NCBI RefSeq assembly: GCF_921293095.1 | Contig: NC_060246.1 | Coordinates: 114,122,941 to 114,186,940 of the forward strand | Length of the DNA stretch: 64,000 bases | Origin: Ischnura elegans | Taxonomy: Eukaryota; Arthropoda; Insecta; Odonata; Coenagrionidae | Reading direction: 5' to 3' | Part shown: positions 55,118 through 64,000 of the stretch, piece after piece | Position numbering within the stretch: position 1 is the stretch's first letter | Layout of the letters: the number at the start of each line of letters is the position of its first letter | The notes under the pieces: model-generated | What the model was told of the DNA's origin: nothing | The model's database searches: none | The model's input: the letters and a program-made list of their open reading frames with translations, nothing else | Made by a program: the position numbers and the translations under genes

Positions 55118-56911
55118 ATATATAATGCTATAACTAATTTCAGTAAACGTAAAAATATTTTGTCAATATTAATCAGTTTAACCTCATCAATTTGCAAAAA
55201 ACACATGTGCATATGTAATAAAATAGCTTTGTATTGTTTTTTTTCCAAGTTGCTAGTTTTGATGAAAATAACCTCCGCAATTATCACCAGTACCCCAGGA
55301 AGAAGGATAGCACTATGAGGGTTAAGAGGCCAGCAAGATAACGAAAACCGTGAACTCTCCCTGAGTGGGACTCATTTATGCCTAAGTTCATGCTTGGATC
55401 CACCCAGAAAAAGAGGGTTCCCATCCATAGTTCGTAGCTTTACTAGCTTGTGATGCACTTTGTACTTGCCCAAATGAAAATAATGAGAAGGAAAAAGGAG
55501 TTGTATTGGAATGGAAAGTAATGATAGGCTATGCTTGATTGATATGTCCTCCTAGGCTGCTTGAGTGGTAAGGAATATGGATTTTTTTTTGAGCCAGCTC
55601 CCCTGATAAGCCTCAAGAAACTTAATCTACTCACTTACTCAATGCTTCAACCCAAAGGTTGGTCTAAATCCGAGCCGAGCGATCAGGTCTCTCCCTCATA
55701 TAATCCCTTCCGATAGATAGAGGAGAGTGAGGGCCACAGTTGGTGAAGGTCTGTGAAGATTTTTTTCCCTTCTTCCTTAGCCTCCTTACGTAGGAACATG
55801 AACTTGAGCTTCAAGCGGAGGGGTAGCAAGGAATTTCGTTTGGGGTAGGGGTTCAAAACCAGGGGGAAAATTGGTGAAAAACAGAGTACTAAGTAGAGAG
55901 TTTAAAACTAATTTTAATACTTTTAATAATCGAAAAATCTTAATTTGCCAAAGAAATCTTTTTTAATTATATGATTTTTCAATATTTTGTTCTATTTAAT
56001 GAAGGAAAGTACGTATTTTTACATTTCGGGGGGTGGGGGGGTGGCGGGGAGTCGGAACTCTCCGGACCTTCCTCTCGCTACGCCGCTGGCATCATGGGCC
56101 CCAAAAGAGGAGATTTAGGATTTTGCGTTCGTTTGCAGGCCTCTACCTGGGTTTGGAAAGAGGAAAGGGTAAAGGAACGGGGGTCTTTGTCCAAGAGGGA
56201 GGGAGGTGAGAGGACCAGAGAGGACTGCAGATGTCAGAAGAAAGGCGACCGAAAAGTGAAAGAACCCAATCCAAGACTTTTGAAAAGAAACGGAAACCTG
56301 TTGTCATTTTAATTTGATCATGCCATATTTCTCTTCTCCCAAATCACTATCGACCTTATGGGTGACACAATCCAACTCAGAAAATGCAAATTTCTACTGG
56401 TGACTGAATACTTCGCGGATTTTCGGAGAAACCAACGGAACAACAAAAGCAACGCGGAGAAAACCGAAAACTATGAAGGGACACAAGTTTTTGCATAATT
56501 CCACAACTTAGAATGAAGGCATTCTAAAAGTTATTTCCTTCCTTCGAAGAAAATATTAATTACACAGCAAGAAAATGCCCACGTAACAGCAAATATCTTA
56601 TTAAATTAGAAATGCCAACATCGTTTTCCGACCGTAAAAATGCATCATATGTTCTTCAAGGATAAATTTCAAATGATTAACGCAGATTTACCTTTAACTA
56701 ACGGATTTGATGGATGTGGCATTGAATGATGTTTCATTTTAAAAAGGCTGTCATTTCGCAGCGATTCTGGAAGAAAACATCTCTCTAATCATCAAACATG
56801 TCTCGTGGCACATAATACAACGGAAGCCAAGAGAAAAAAGTACCCGCACACGAAATAAGTACGCAATACAGACGGCATAGATTAAATGGAAAGGGTTCAA
56901 GAATCACTTAC
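55118..56911. other. DNMT3 intron 1, part near the first exon
   Basis: G/C runs near 56030 and GCTACGCCGC suggest another MITE of the 'GTAGC' type at about 55820-56095. No gene is seen. Confidence 0.35.
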
Positions 56912-57150
56912 CAAATTTTAAGATGCTGCGTTAGTAGTAAATCTCTTCCGCTTGCGGGAACACGATGGACTGATAAGGACGACTCATTTCGCCCTCCCAA
57001 GCAGAGGGAGCTGGAGCAGGCGCAAGAGGGCCGGAGGAGGGGGACGAAACTGCTTTCGGGGCGGTTCGGGGGAAGGGATCTCTTCGTCATCTTTTGTTAC
57101 CATCCCATTCGAGGAGGGAGCGTGGTACGTAGAAAGCAATCCGACTCAGG
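56912..57150 (-). promoter_or_regulatory. DNMT3: Candidate non-coding first exon and CpG-rich promoter region of DNMT3
   Basis: On the minus strand a strong donor, TTTG|GTAAGTG, lies at 56912/56911. The sequence upstream to about 57150 is GC- and CpG-rich compared with its surroundings. Of the three frames entering exon 2 across this junction, the one matching the DNMT3 frame has a TAA eight nucleotides before the donor. Another open frame (start near 57090) would hit a stop inside exon 2. So if this exon joins exon 2, it is 5' UTR. The transcription start is not visible, and a direct join to exon 2 is inferred. Confidence 0.45.
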
Positions 57151-58033
57151 GGGGGATTTTGACCTAGCTGCAGAGAGGAAGAAAGACTTCTTGGGGCCAA
57201 AAAGGATAGAAAGATACCTACACCAGGAGAAAGAGAGGTGGATAAAATGCACTAAGTTGTAAGTTACCGTGAAAAATATAATTTACCTCGACCGCGATAT
57301 GGAACCGAATCCACCAATTGCTCGTCAGACAGGAGCGGATTAAGACCGTTGTTTTTTGGGGTGATGTTTTCCACGGCGCCTTAGGGGAATCCAATACCTA
57401 CCGCACAACGATAGTTGGCAAGATCCTTTAAAATACTCATGAAATATTTTTTTAATTTTGCTAAGCTGGTGAAAAAAACTTTCATGCGAGAGCCACCTTA
57501 CACTAGATTTCACAATCTTTGCAGATATTAAGGAGGAGGGTTTGGCCCGTTAGGCCGCTCCAACTCCTATCCGCTACTGCGGTCAGGCTTGCCTCAAGGC
57601 CGTAGCAAGCGGGGAGGGTTACAAATCAACCCGCTATGTTTGGAAGGTCTCAAGCGCACTCCCTCCAATTTTTTTCTGGCTTCGGGCTCTTGAATACGTC
57701 GGAAATTTACCTGAAAAGGAGATCTGTTGGTGGCGCATCTTGAGAGTCCAAAGAACGTGCGTATTCGACCCAATTGAAATGATATTCGTTAAGTTGTCTT
57801 CCATGACCTAAGAGGAAGTTTACTATATCGATTTCCCTCGTTCTATCACATGAGATTCATCGTTAGGACTGTGACTTGGAACGTTCGAGGGAATACGTTT
57901 TTCCGACGCTAGTTAAAATCGAAGGCGTACGCGTAGAATAGGCACGTAGATTACAATATGCTTAGGGGGGAGGTTGGGTGGTAGGAGTGTTGACTACACT
58001 GACGTTTTGTTGTCAATGCGTACACAAAACCAA
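57150..58033. other. Upstream flank of DNMT3 first exon
   Basis: Richer in CpG than the rest of the window. No reading frame or repeat is recognised. Confidence 0.4.
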
Positions 58034-58041
58034 GCATTTCA

Positions 58042-58335
58042 AGAATGCTAGATAATTGGAGGAAGCAACCGACAGCTGAGGTGATTTGCTCCGTTAGGGA
58101 AGGGTGGAGAGAAACCAGGCGTCAGAATTAGCCTGCTCCTAACGAAAGATGCCAAGGGGACCACGGCTTAACGTCCCATCCGACGGACGGAGTGTTGCGC
58201 TTGAGATGCTCCCCACACTTTATTCAAGCAGGGATCGGGCAGTCTATGAAAATTCTCTGCCACCGCCGGGATTTGAACCTGGGCCCACGGGGTGAAAAGT
58301 CAACTTTCCAGCGACCACATAAACCCGATCCTCAT
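58042..58335 (-). mobile_element. tRNA-derived SINE, second copy, reverse orientation
   Basis: On the minus strand: B box GGTTCAAATCCC, then CCGTCGGATGGGACGTTAAG and CCGTGGTCCCCTTGGCATC, matching the 35.7-kb SINE along its length. An 8-bp direct repeat GCATTTCA lies at 58034-58041 and 58336-58343. Confidence 0.85.
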
Positions 58336-58764
58336 GCATTTCAGCAATACATTTCCATTTGCATAATGCTGAAATTTAAATTCCTCGTTGGTTATTGGGA
58401 AATAAATTGACCTGAAACTACATATTTCGAAAAATGGAGGGTGTGGGGGGCTATAAGTCTCCTCAACAGGTGTATCGCGGGTAGTCGCCACAAGGGAAAA
58501 AATTTCTGAGTTGGTTGGGGTTGAGGACCCTCCCCCACTCGCTCCGTGCCAGATGCGGAACAAATGGATATTCACGACAGAGAATAAAATAACTCATGCC
58601 CGTAAATCATTTTTAGGCACAAATTCTGAATCAGTATCAAACAGTTTGAATTACTGAAGTCCTACAAGGATTTTAGAATACTATGGTTTCACTGGTACCT
58701 TACTTTCAGTACTGTTTGCATCACCGATATCCTTCTATGAAAGCTGTCCGTACAAACAGGATGC

Positions 58765-59053
58765 ATGGGGGTACCCAGAGGGGGGCAGGAGAGGGAAAGT
58801 CCCCCCCCCCCCTAGAAGCGAAGATTAATTTAGTTCAAAACAAAAGATTTGAAGAAAATTTCTTATGAAGAAAAATGATATTAGTATAAGATATAGAATA
58901 AAAATAATTATTTTTCAAGCAAATACTTTTAAAAACTAATAAGTGCTTTCATATTTTTTTAAATTTTGGTTTCATTATCCTTTTCCATGATAAAATATTA
59001 CCACTTGAACGACCACTGCTTGCCCTCTAGTTTTGATCCTGGGTACACTCTTG
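58765..59053. mobile_element. MITE, 'AAGGGCGTAGCCAG' type
   Basis: The left end CATGGGGGTACCCAGAGG and the right, reverse-complemented, CAAGAGTGTACCCAGGATC are inverted. An inner C/G run and the AAGCAAATA.TTTTA..AACTAATAA block match 62406-62680. Confidence 0.65.
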
Positions 59054-59389
59054 ACAAGATGATATGGAGATTAAGGAGATTCACCAAAGAAAATATCTCC
59101 CAAACATTTCAGGGGGGTTTTAAGACCTCAATACCCTCCCAACGATGTAAATATATCAATTTATCAGCCAAATGACACCCACTCAAGAGTTTATGCCATA
59201 AGTTTGGTTTGGCTTGGTGACGGTAGAGCTAGCCCCTAAATAAATCACAAGTGAGTGAATCTTAAACACTGAATTTGGAGGCCAATTATTTTCCATGAAC
59301 TACCTCACGCTGCCAGAATTTTTATTTAGGAATTTTAAAAGGATTCACCCATAGTTGAGCATGGAACCCTTCAACCAGCTGCCAACTTT

Positions 59390-59565
59390 GACCGGCCTAG
59401 GTGGCGGTGGGGTAAAGTCCTCGCCTGCCAAATAATAGGTCGTGGGTTCAAATCCCACCTGGGTAGGTGCATGGATGTTTGTGTGGTGCTTTGTTAATCC
59501 TCCATTGTAAAAGCCGGGTGCTGTTTGCGGAGAAGTTGAAATTTAAAAAAATAAAAACTTACCAA
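59390..59565 (+). mobile_element. tRNA-derived SINE, different family
   Basis: A box-like TAGGTGGCGGTGG, B box GGTTCAAATCCCACC, an unrelated region of about 60 bp, then an A-rich end (TTTAAAAAAATAAAAAC). The tRNA part does not close into an acceptor stem by eye. It differs from the 35.7-kb SINE after the B box. Confidence 0.7.
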
Positions 59566-61679
59566 GCCATAAAATCATCACACTCCCTTCATTAGGGACA
59601 TTTCTGTGTTGTTGCTCACTGCCTTATGTCTTCCCAGGGCTGTCACAATATTCCCAAGGGTAATTCGCGAAAATATCTTCATTAATCAACAAAAGAATCT
59701 GTGAAAATCTTTGAACAAAAATTGCCTCAAGGATTTTGGTGTTTGCCAAGCACTTACAGGGTAGAATATTATGGGGGCAAGGAACGTAAAAGACTGAATT
59801 GATCCTTTAAATCTTTTCCTTACAATGAAGAATTAGATTAGTCCCTAATCTAGTGGTTAAAAATTGTAGTGTAAGAGAAAGACTAGTAGGAGGTAATTGC
59901 AATGCATTATTAACTGTCTGCCTACATGATACAGCAACAGAGGGGTCTAACTTTTTTGCATTCCTCATCATAATTTCATAGCATTTTCCTTGGCTAATCA
60001 CAGCCATCTTTACCTATAGTTTAAAGCTTCCCCAAGAAATATGTGCATACCAAAATTCTCACAGGTCATTTGTAGTATCCCAAGTTGCGGTAAAATTTTC
60101 TTTGGAAAAAAAAAACAAGGTAAAGCTGAGTGTGAAGAAGATGAATTTGCTTCACGAAATTTGTTGAAAGTAAGACAGAGTAATGTGTCTACATATGTCA
60201 ATAAAGTATAAACAATGACGTCCAATTATAAACTTATTTTCATAAAAAAACAAGTGAAATGGTTTAATATAATATGAATGTATTTCTGAAAACAAATCTA
60301 CTGCATCTTTTCTGTGTTAAAGATGCAACTTCACAGCCAACCATTAGCATAGAAGTTCTTTTAATTCATGAGTCATGACAAATTTTCTCCGATGTCATTC
60401 CCTGACTCTGATTTACAGCAACCCAGCAAGTAAGTTGCTAGCAAGTATGGGAAGTTTTCTCGATTCATTGCCCAATGAAGGTTTGTATATTCCACTAAAA
60501 GTTGCAGTGAATTCCAATAAAAAACTTGAGCCTTAAACCAGTTCACGATGAATGCTTGAAAGCAAAATTCAGCAAGAGGCTTAGCCAACCATTCTAACAA
60601 CTAAATTCACATCGAAATCAGTTAAAAAATTTTGAAAAACCAAAAGCAGAAATCAGAGAAATTGTGCGCAAACGGGAAGGTCTATTCATATTCGTGGGAA
60701 AAGGATGTCTTACGAATCTCATTTAGCTTAACATCACGTATATTACTTCACATACGGGAGGTATAATTAGCATACAAGTACAGATGACCACAAATAAACA
60801 TAGTGAGCAACAACAACTAGAAGAAATATCCATCATCAAGTAAGTCATTACCACAAAGAACATACAGGGGTCCAAATAAGTGAGATTATACACCTTAAGG
60901 ATGTTATAATCCATCAATTATTGTCATCACATCTATGATATGCTCAAATAAATCTTAACCGGAGATTAAAATTAATAAAATTAAAGAAATAATTATTCCA
61001 GGTAATCTATGCCACAAAAAATCTACTAAATGCAAGAAATATTAAACAAAATTCAAATGACTATCAAACAACAATGGAATCATCCTATGTGAAAGTTTAA
61101 GACTGAGTGAAGCAATTAACACCTCACCATAAAAATAGACCTTCTTTTTGAAAGCAATGAATGCCCATTGATTGAAATTCGAGTTCCATGACACTACTGG
61201 AACCTAATGGACCAATATCGCACTAACAACAATGATACAAAACAGATTAGCAAAGATGCTAATTCCAAATAACTTCATCTGGAATTGTCTCCAAATATTG
61301 GCAATATATTGTGCAACTTGAATATGATGGCAACACAATTCACATTTGTAAATGAACATAAAAATACATTTAGTCCAATGAATAAACTTCAGTGGAAACA
61401 TTTTAATGGTAACCTACCATTTCTGTGTCCCCAATATCACATCTAGCATATCTCATAAATAATAACATTTACTGACTCCACAGTAAGATATTTTCCTGAG
61501 AAAAAAAGCATCTGCGATGAGAAAAGATTATATCAAACGTAAAAAATCTTTTAAGTACCACAGAAAATGGCAGCTTAGTAAAGATAGAAAAGTATGATTA
61601 GACATCATCTTTCTCCACACTGAGCATCACAACATCTTTCCCAACACTGAGCATCACACCACATTATAGATCATGTCCT
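59566..61679. other. Spacer between TSEN54 and DNMT3
   Basis: AT-rich, no supported gene. It includes the unmarked TSEN54 3' UTR at its right end. Confidence 0.45.
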
Positions 61680-61833
61680 TCACTGTGATAAAGGTGCTGG
61701 GAGTTCCACATTTGAAAAGCTGAAGAAATTGACACTTTCTGTAAAACTAACAGCAAACAAAAGGGGTACTTCGTCATTCAGATCTTTCGTCAGGTACCAG
61801 TTGTCCTTCAATTTAGGGATTCTATCATCAGAC
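61680..61833 (-). CDS. TSEN54: TSEN54 terminal exon
   Basis: 154 nt, 50 codons plus TGA. EVPLLFAVSFTESVNFFSFS and NVELP form the family's C-terminal beta region. Confidence 0.8.
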
Positions 61834-62092
61834 CTGTAACAAAAAATTCAAGATTATCTGCCCATAGCTTCAAATTTATACAAATTTCATAAAAAATTGT
61901 TAAAAGTGAAATCAAATACTCACTTCACAATACTAAGGCGATACTTCGGAAGGCCTGGGCATGATTTTCTAAAATTTGAATTTGGCATGTACAAATCAAA
62001 TTTTATAGCCAAGGAACTTTGGTAATTATTAGGACCATTGTAATAATAATCCTTTCCAGAGCTGGTTATTTGTAGCTTGGACTGAACCGCAC
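61680..62092 (-). CDS. TSEN54: tRNA-splicing endonuclease subunit Sen54 homologue, last two exons (3' partial)
   Basis: Sen54 is a structural subunit of the nuclear endonuclease that removes introns from pre-tRNAs. Two exons are seen: 62092-61924 (acceptor TTTCACTGCAG, donor GAA|GTGAGT, phase 1 in and 2 out) and 61833-61680 (acceptor TTTGTTACAG, stop TGA at 61682-61680), separated by a 90-bp intron. The junction codon is AAG (Lys). The joined 106-residue C-terminus contains FDLYMPNSNFRKSCPGLPKY, then VPLLFAV and FFSFSNVELP. This matches the C-terminal pattern of human TSEN54 (FDVYQ...FRKNNPGKPY, VPLIFAL, FYSFRDFTLP, from memory). The rest of the gene must lie upstream (rightward); I found no further exon between 62.1 and 64 kb. 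It is in tandem with DNMT3, same strand. Confidence 0.8.
61924..62092 (-). CDS. TSEN54: TSEN54 penultimate exon
   Basis: 169 nt with a polypyrimidine-rich acceptor and donor GTGAGT. It encodes 55 full codons, with KFDLYMPNSNFRK and CPGLPKYRLSIV as the conserved part. Confidence 0.8.
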
Positions 62093-62405
62093 CTGCAGTG
62101 AAAAAAAATTTAGGATAAAAAATAGAAGCAAACAAGTACATATATGTTACCACATGATGATGACCCAGCACATTTAGGTGTTTATTTTGCTACTGTGACA
62201 TAATTTATGCAGACAGATGCTGAGAAGCACCTAGGGCACCATCTGCTAGGCAGAAGTCCATGACATCATCACGCCAAGATAAAACTGTGAGCCACAAGCA
62301 ATAATGACAATAAGATTTCAACAAAGAAAATATGGAAGAACCTCGGTAATAAGCCAGAAGCATGTGGTAAAATAAACCACCTATAAATTCTACAAATATA
62401 CTTGC

Positions 62406-62680
62406 CAAGGGCGTAGCCAGCAGGAGGCAGGAGGGGGCAGCAACCCCCCCTTCCTAGAAGCATAAAAATCGCAAAAGTCCTTCAGGAAAATCAGGACTCT
62501 ATTGAAATGAAAATTTTCAAGAAATTTTCTAAAAGCCCACAAAAAATGATTTAAGAATAAGACATGTAACTAAAGTAAAACTATTTTTTCAAGCAAATAA
62601 TTTTATAAACTAATAAAATGTGGCCTGAAACTAATAAACCATGGCCTGCCCCCCCCAGTTTTTATCCTGGTATGCCCTTG
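62406..62680. mobile_element. 275-bp MITE, 'AAGGGCGTAGCCAG' type
   Basis: The ends CAAGGGCGTAGCCAG and, reverse-complemented, CAAGGGCATACCAGGAT are inverted. GGGGG/CCCCCCC runs lie just inside both ends. It is the better-preserved relative of 58765-59053 and lies upstream of the penultimate TSEN54 exon, presumably in an intron. Confidence 0.7.
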
Positions 62681-63834
62681 ATACTTGCTGTAATGTTCAA
62701 CCTTAATATTAGGCAGAGAGAAGGTGGAATGGTCTTAAAACCCCATACGAACTATTCCTGAAAACAGACTTCTGAAACGGTCGAGGATGAACAAGAAGAA
62801 TTAGTGGACATTCTAGGAAGTTGGAATTTGAGAGATGACAAGTGTGCACCTCTAAGTGGACACTGGACATTGTGAGATTGCACATATTCACTCAGAGCCG
62901 AAATCACAGTGAAATAATGCGGTTGATGGAAGGGAATGTACATACATATTTTCATTGAAGTTCATTCATTCATAATGAGTGTCATCGCATTACCTCATTC
63001 AGTGATTATCACTCATGGAGGGAAGGAATCAATTACATAAGTAATAAAGACATCATAAAATGTGAGGCTGAGAAGCACCTGCGACGCACTAATTTGCTAG
63101 GCAGAAGTCCATGACATCATCTACTTATATGTGCAAGGTTTATGGCTGTCGACTTAACCCAATACAGGGTGTAATTTTCTAAAATTTGAATTTGAATTTA
63201 GGACACTAAATAATTAAGGTTGGACAAAAATTTGCTCTTATAATTGTCTAAAACAATTAATATCCAAATGGGTGAGATTGAGCAATCATATTATTGATAC
63301 TTGCACAAAGCTCTTGTTTAGTTAAGCTCAATGACTAATTATTTCAGACAGTTAAATTGCACTTTTTCGTTCAGCCATAATTATTTAATGTCCTTAAAAA
63401 TCCAGAGTATGTATAACATAAAATGTAAAAAAGGCTCAATACCCAAGAAATACCATTTTCATGGTAACTGCAATGTGCATTTAAAAAAATATTTATATTC
63501 CCATAGCTCACTAACTAAGGAGTTGTGACTCCACATTTATGGAAAAAAATGCTTAAAATTGTGTACCCTACCACCTCCAGAAGTATTAGAGATTCCTTCT
63601 GAAAAACCCTGTATAACTTGAGATGTAGGCAATGGATCGAAATATGGAAAAATATGGATTTCTTTATTTTTCATATTCAGTTATGTTGGACAATAAAATA
63701 AATTAGTAAATGAGCCCATTAACACATTGGTCAAGTTTTTGCTTGATGCCACTCAGATGCACTTATTAGACAAGGTTCATTTTACTCAAAGATGACGTTC
63801 TGAGGCTAAACTGCTAATTAAAGTACATACATAT
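62681..63834. other. Upstream of TSEN54 exons, no gene seen
   Basis: No further TSEN54 exon could be identified, although it may contain intronic sequence of that gene. Confidence 0.35.
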
Positions 63835-64000
63835 CATCATTATCACTGGTCCACAATCCTATGATTGGTTTGACCCAGCTCTCCACTCAATTCTTCCATC
63901 AGCTTATCTTTTCAAACCTACATACTTCTTTTATTTCCCATCCTTCTTTACATGCTCTGTATGTTTCAGTCCTGGCCTTCCCTTTCTGCTCTTCTATTTT
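63835..64000. repeat. Probable dispersed repeat, cut by window edge
   Basis: Text such as GGTTTGACCCAGCTCTCCACT and CTTTTCAAACCTACATACTT resembles a common arthropod interspersed repeat of LINE-tail type. It runs off the window; recognition is from memory only. Confidence 0.35.

Noticed and set aside
54851-55318. 155-residue plus-strand open frame
   Set aside because: It crosses the 3' end of a solo LTR, with low-complexity Pro/Phe/Ser composition and no family resemblance.
1-64000. CRISPR array, operons, prokaryotic genes
   Set aside because: No regularly spaced repeats with unique spacers, no dense coding; the split genes with GT/AG introns, SINEs and hAT/piggyBac/Tigger elements show an animal nuclear genome.

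Overview
This window is animal nuclear DNA, most likely from an arthropod. It is AT-rich, its genes are split by GT/AG introns, and most of the DNA between exons is DNA transposons (hAT, pogo/Tigger, piggyBac and MITEs), with tRNA-derived SINEs, two solo LTRs and one decayed non-LTR retrotransposon. I cannot name the species.

Two host genes are recognisable, both on the minus strand. The main one spans about 18.5-57.1 kb and encodes a DNMT3-type de novo DNA cytosine-5 methyltransferase. I assembled 14 coding exons whose phases join without error from an ATG at 50880-50878 to a TAG at 18532-18530, predicting 651 residues: a PWWP domain (exons 2-5), an ADD zinc-finger module (exons 7-10) and a methyltransferase domain (exons 11-15) with SAM motif I, the catalytic PCN, the ENV motif and the target-recognition region. 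A non-coding first exon in a CpG-rich patch ends at a strong donor at 56912. The second gene is the 3' end (last two exons, 62092-61680) of a tRNA-splicing endonuclease Sen54 (TSEN54) homologue, in tandem upstream of DNMT3.

Layout from left to right. 0.25-4.1 kb: a hAT element with an 8-bp target duplication, containing a Tigger-like element that itself holds a long perfect hairpin. 5.0-8.8 kb: a nearly intact hAT with a one-stop transposase. 10.3-11.65 kb: SINE-like and LINE remnants. 12.1-15.2 kb: a decayed piggyBac with palindromic subterminal repeats. 16.4-18.5 kb: a Tigger fragment and a piggyBac MITE in the DNMT3 3' flank. 18.5-51 kb: DNMT3 exons and introns loaded with Tigger families, a solo LTR, a SINE, MITEs and a 2-kb TIR element. 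51-57 kb: DNMT3 intron 1 with a second solo LTR. 57-64 kb: promoter-side spacer, SINEs and MITEs, and the TSEN54 3' end.

The most interesting biology is in DNMT3. The acidic H3K4me0-reading and autoinhibitory loop lies in a symmetric 48-nt microexon with a weak donor. Two well-studied human DNMT3A positions are changed: R836 (CpG selectivity) aligns with Gln and R882 with Pro.
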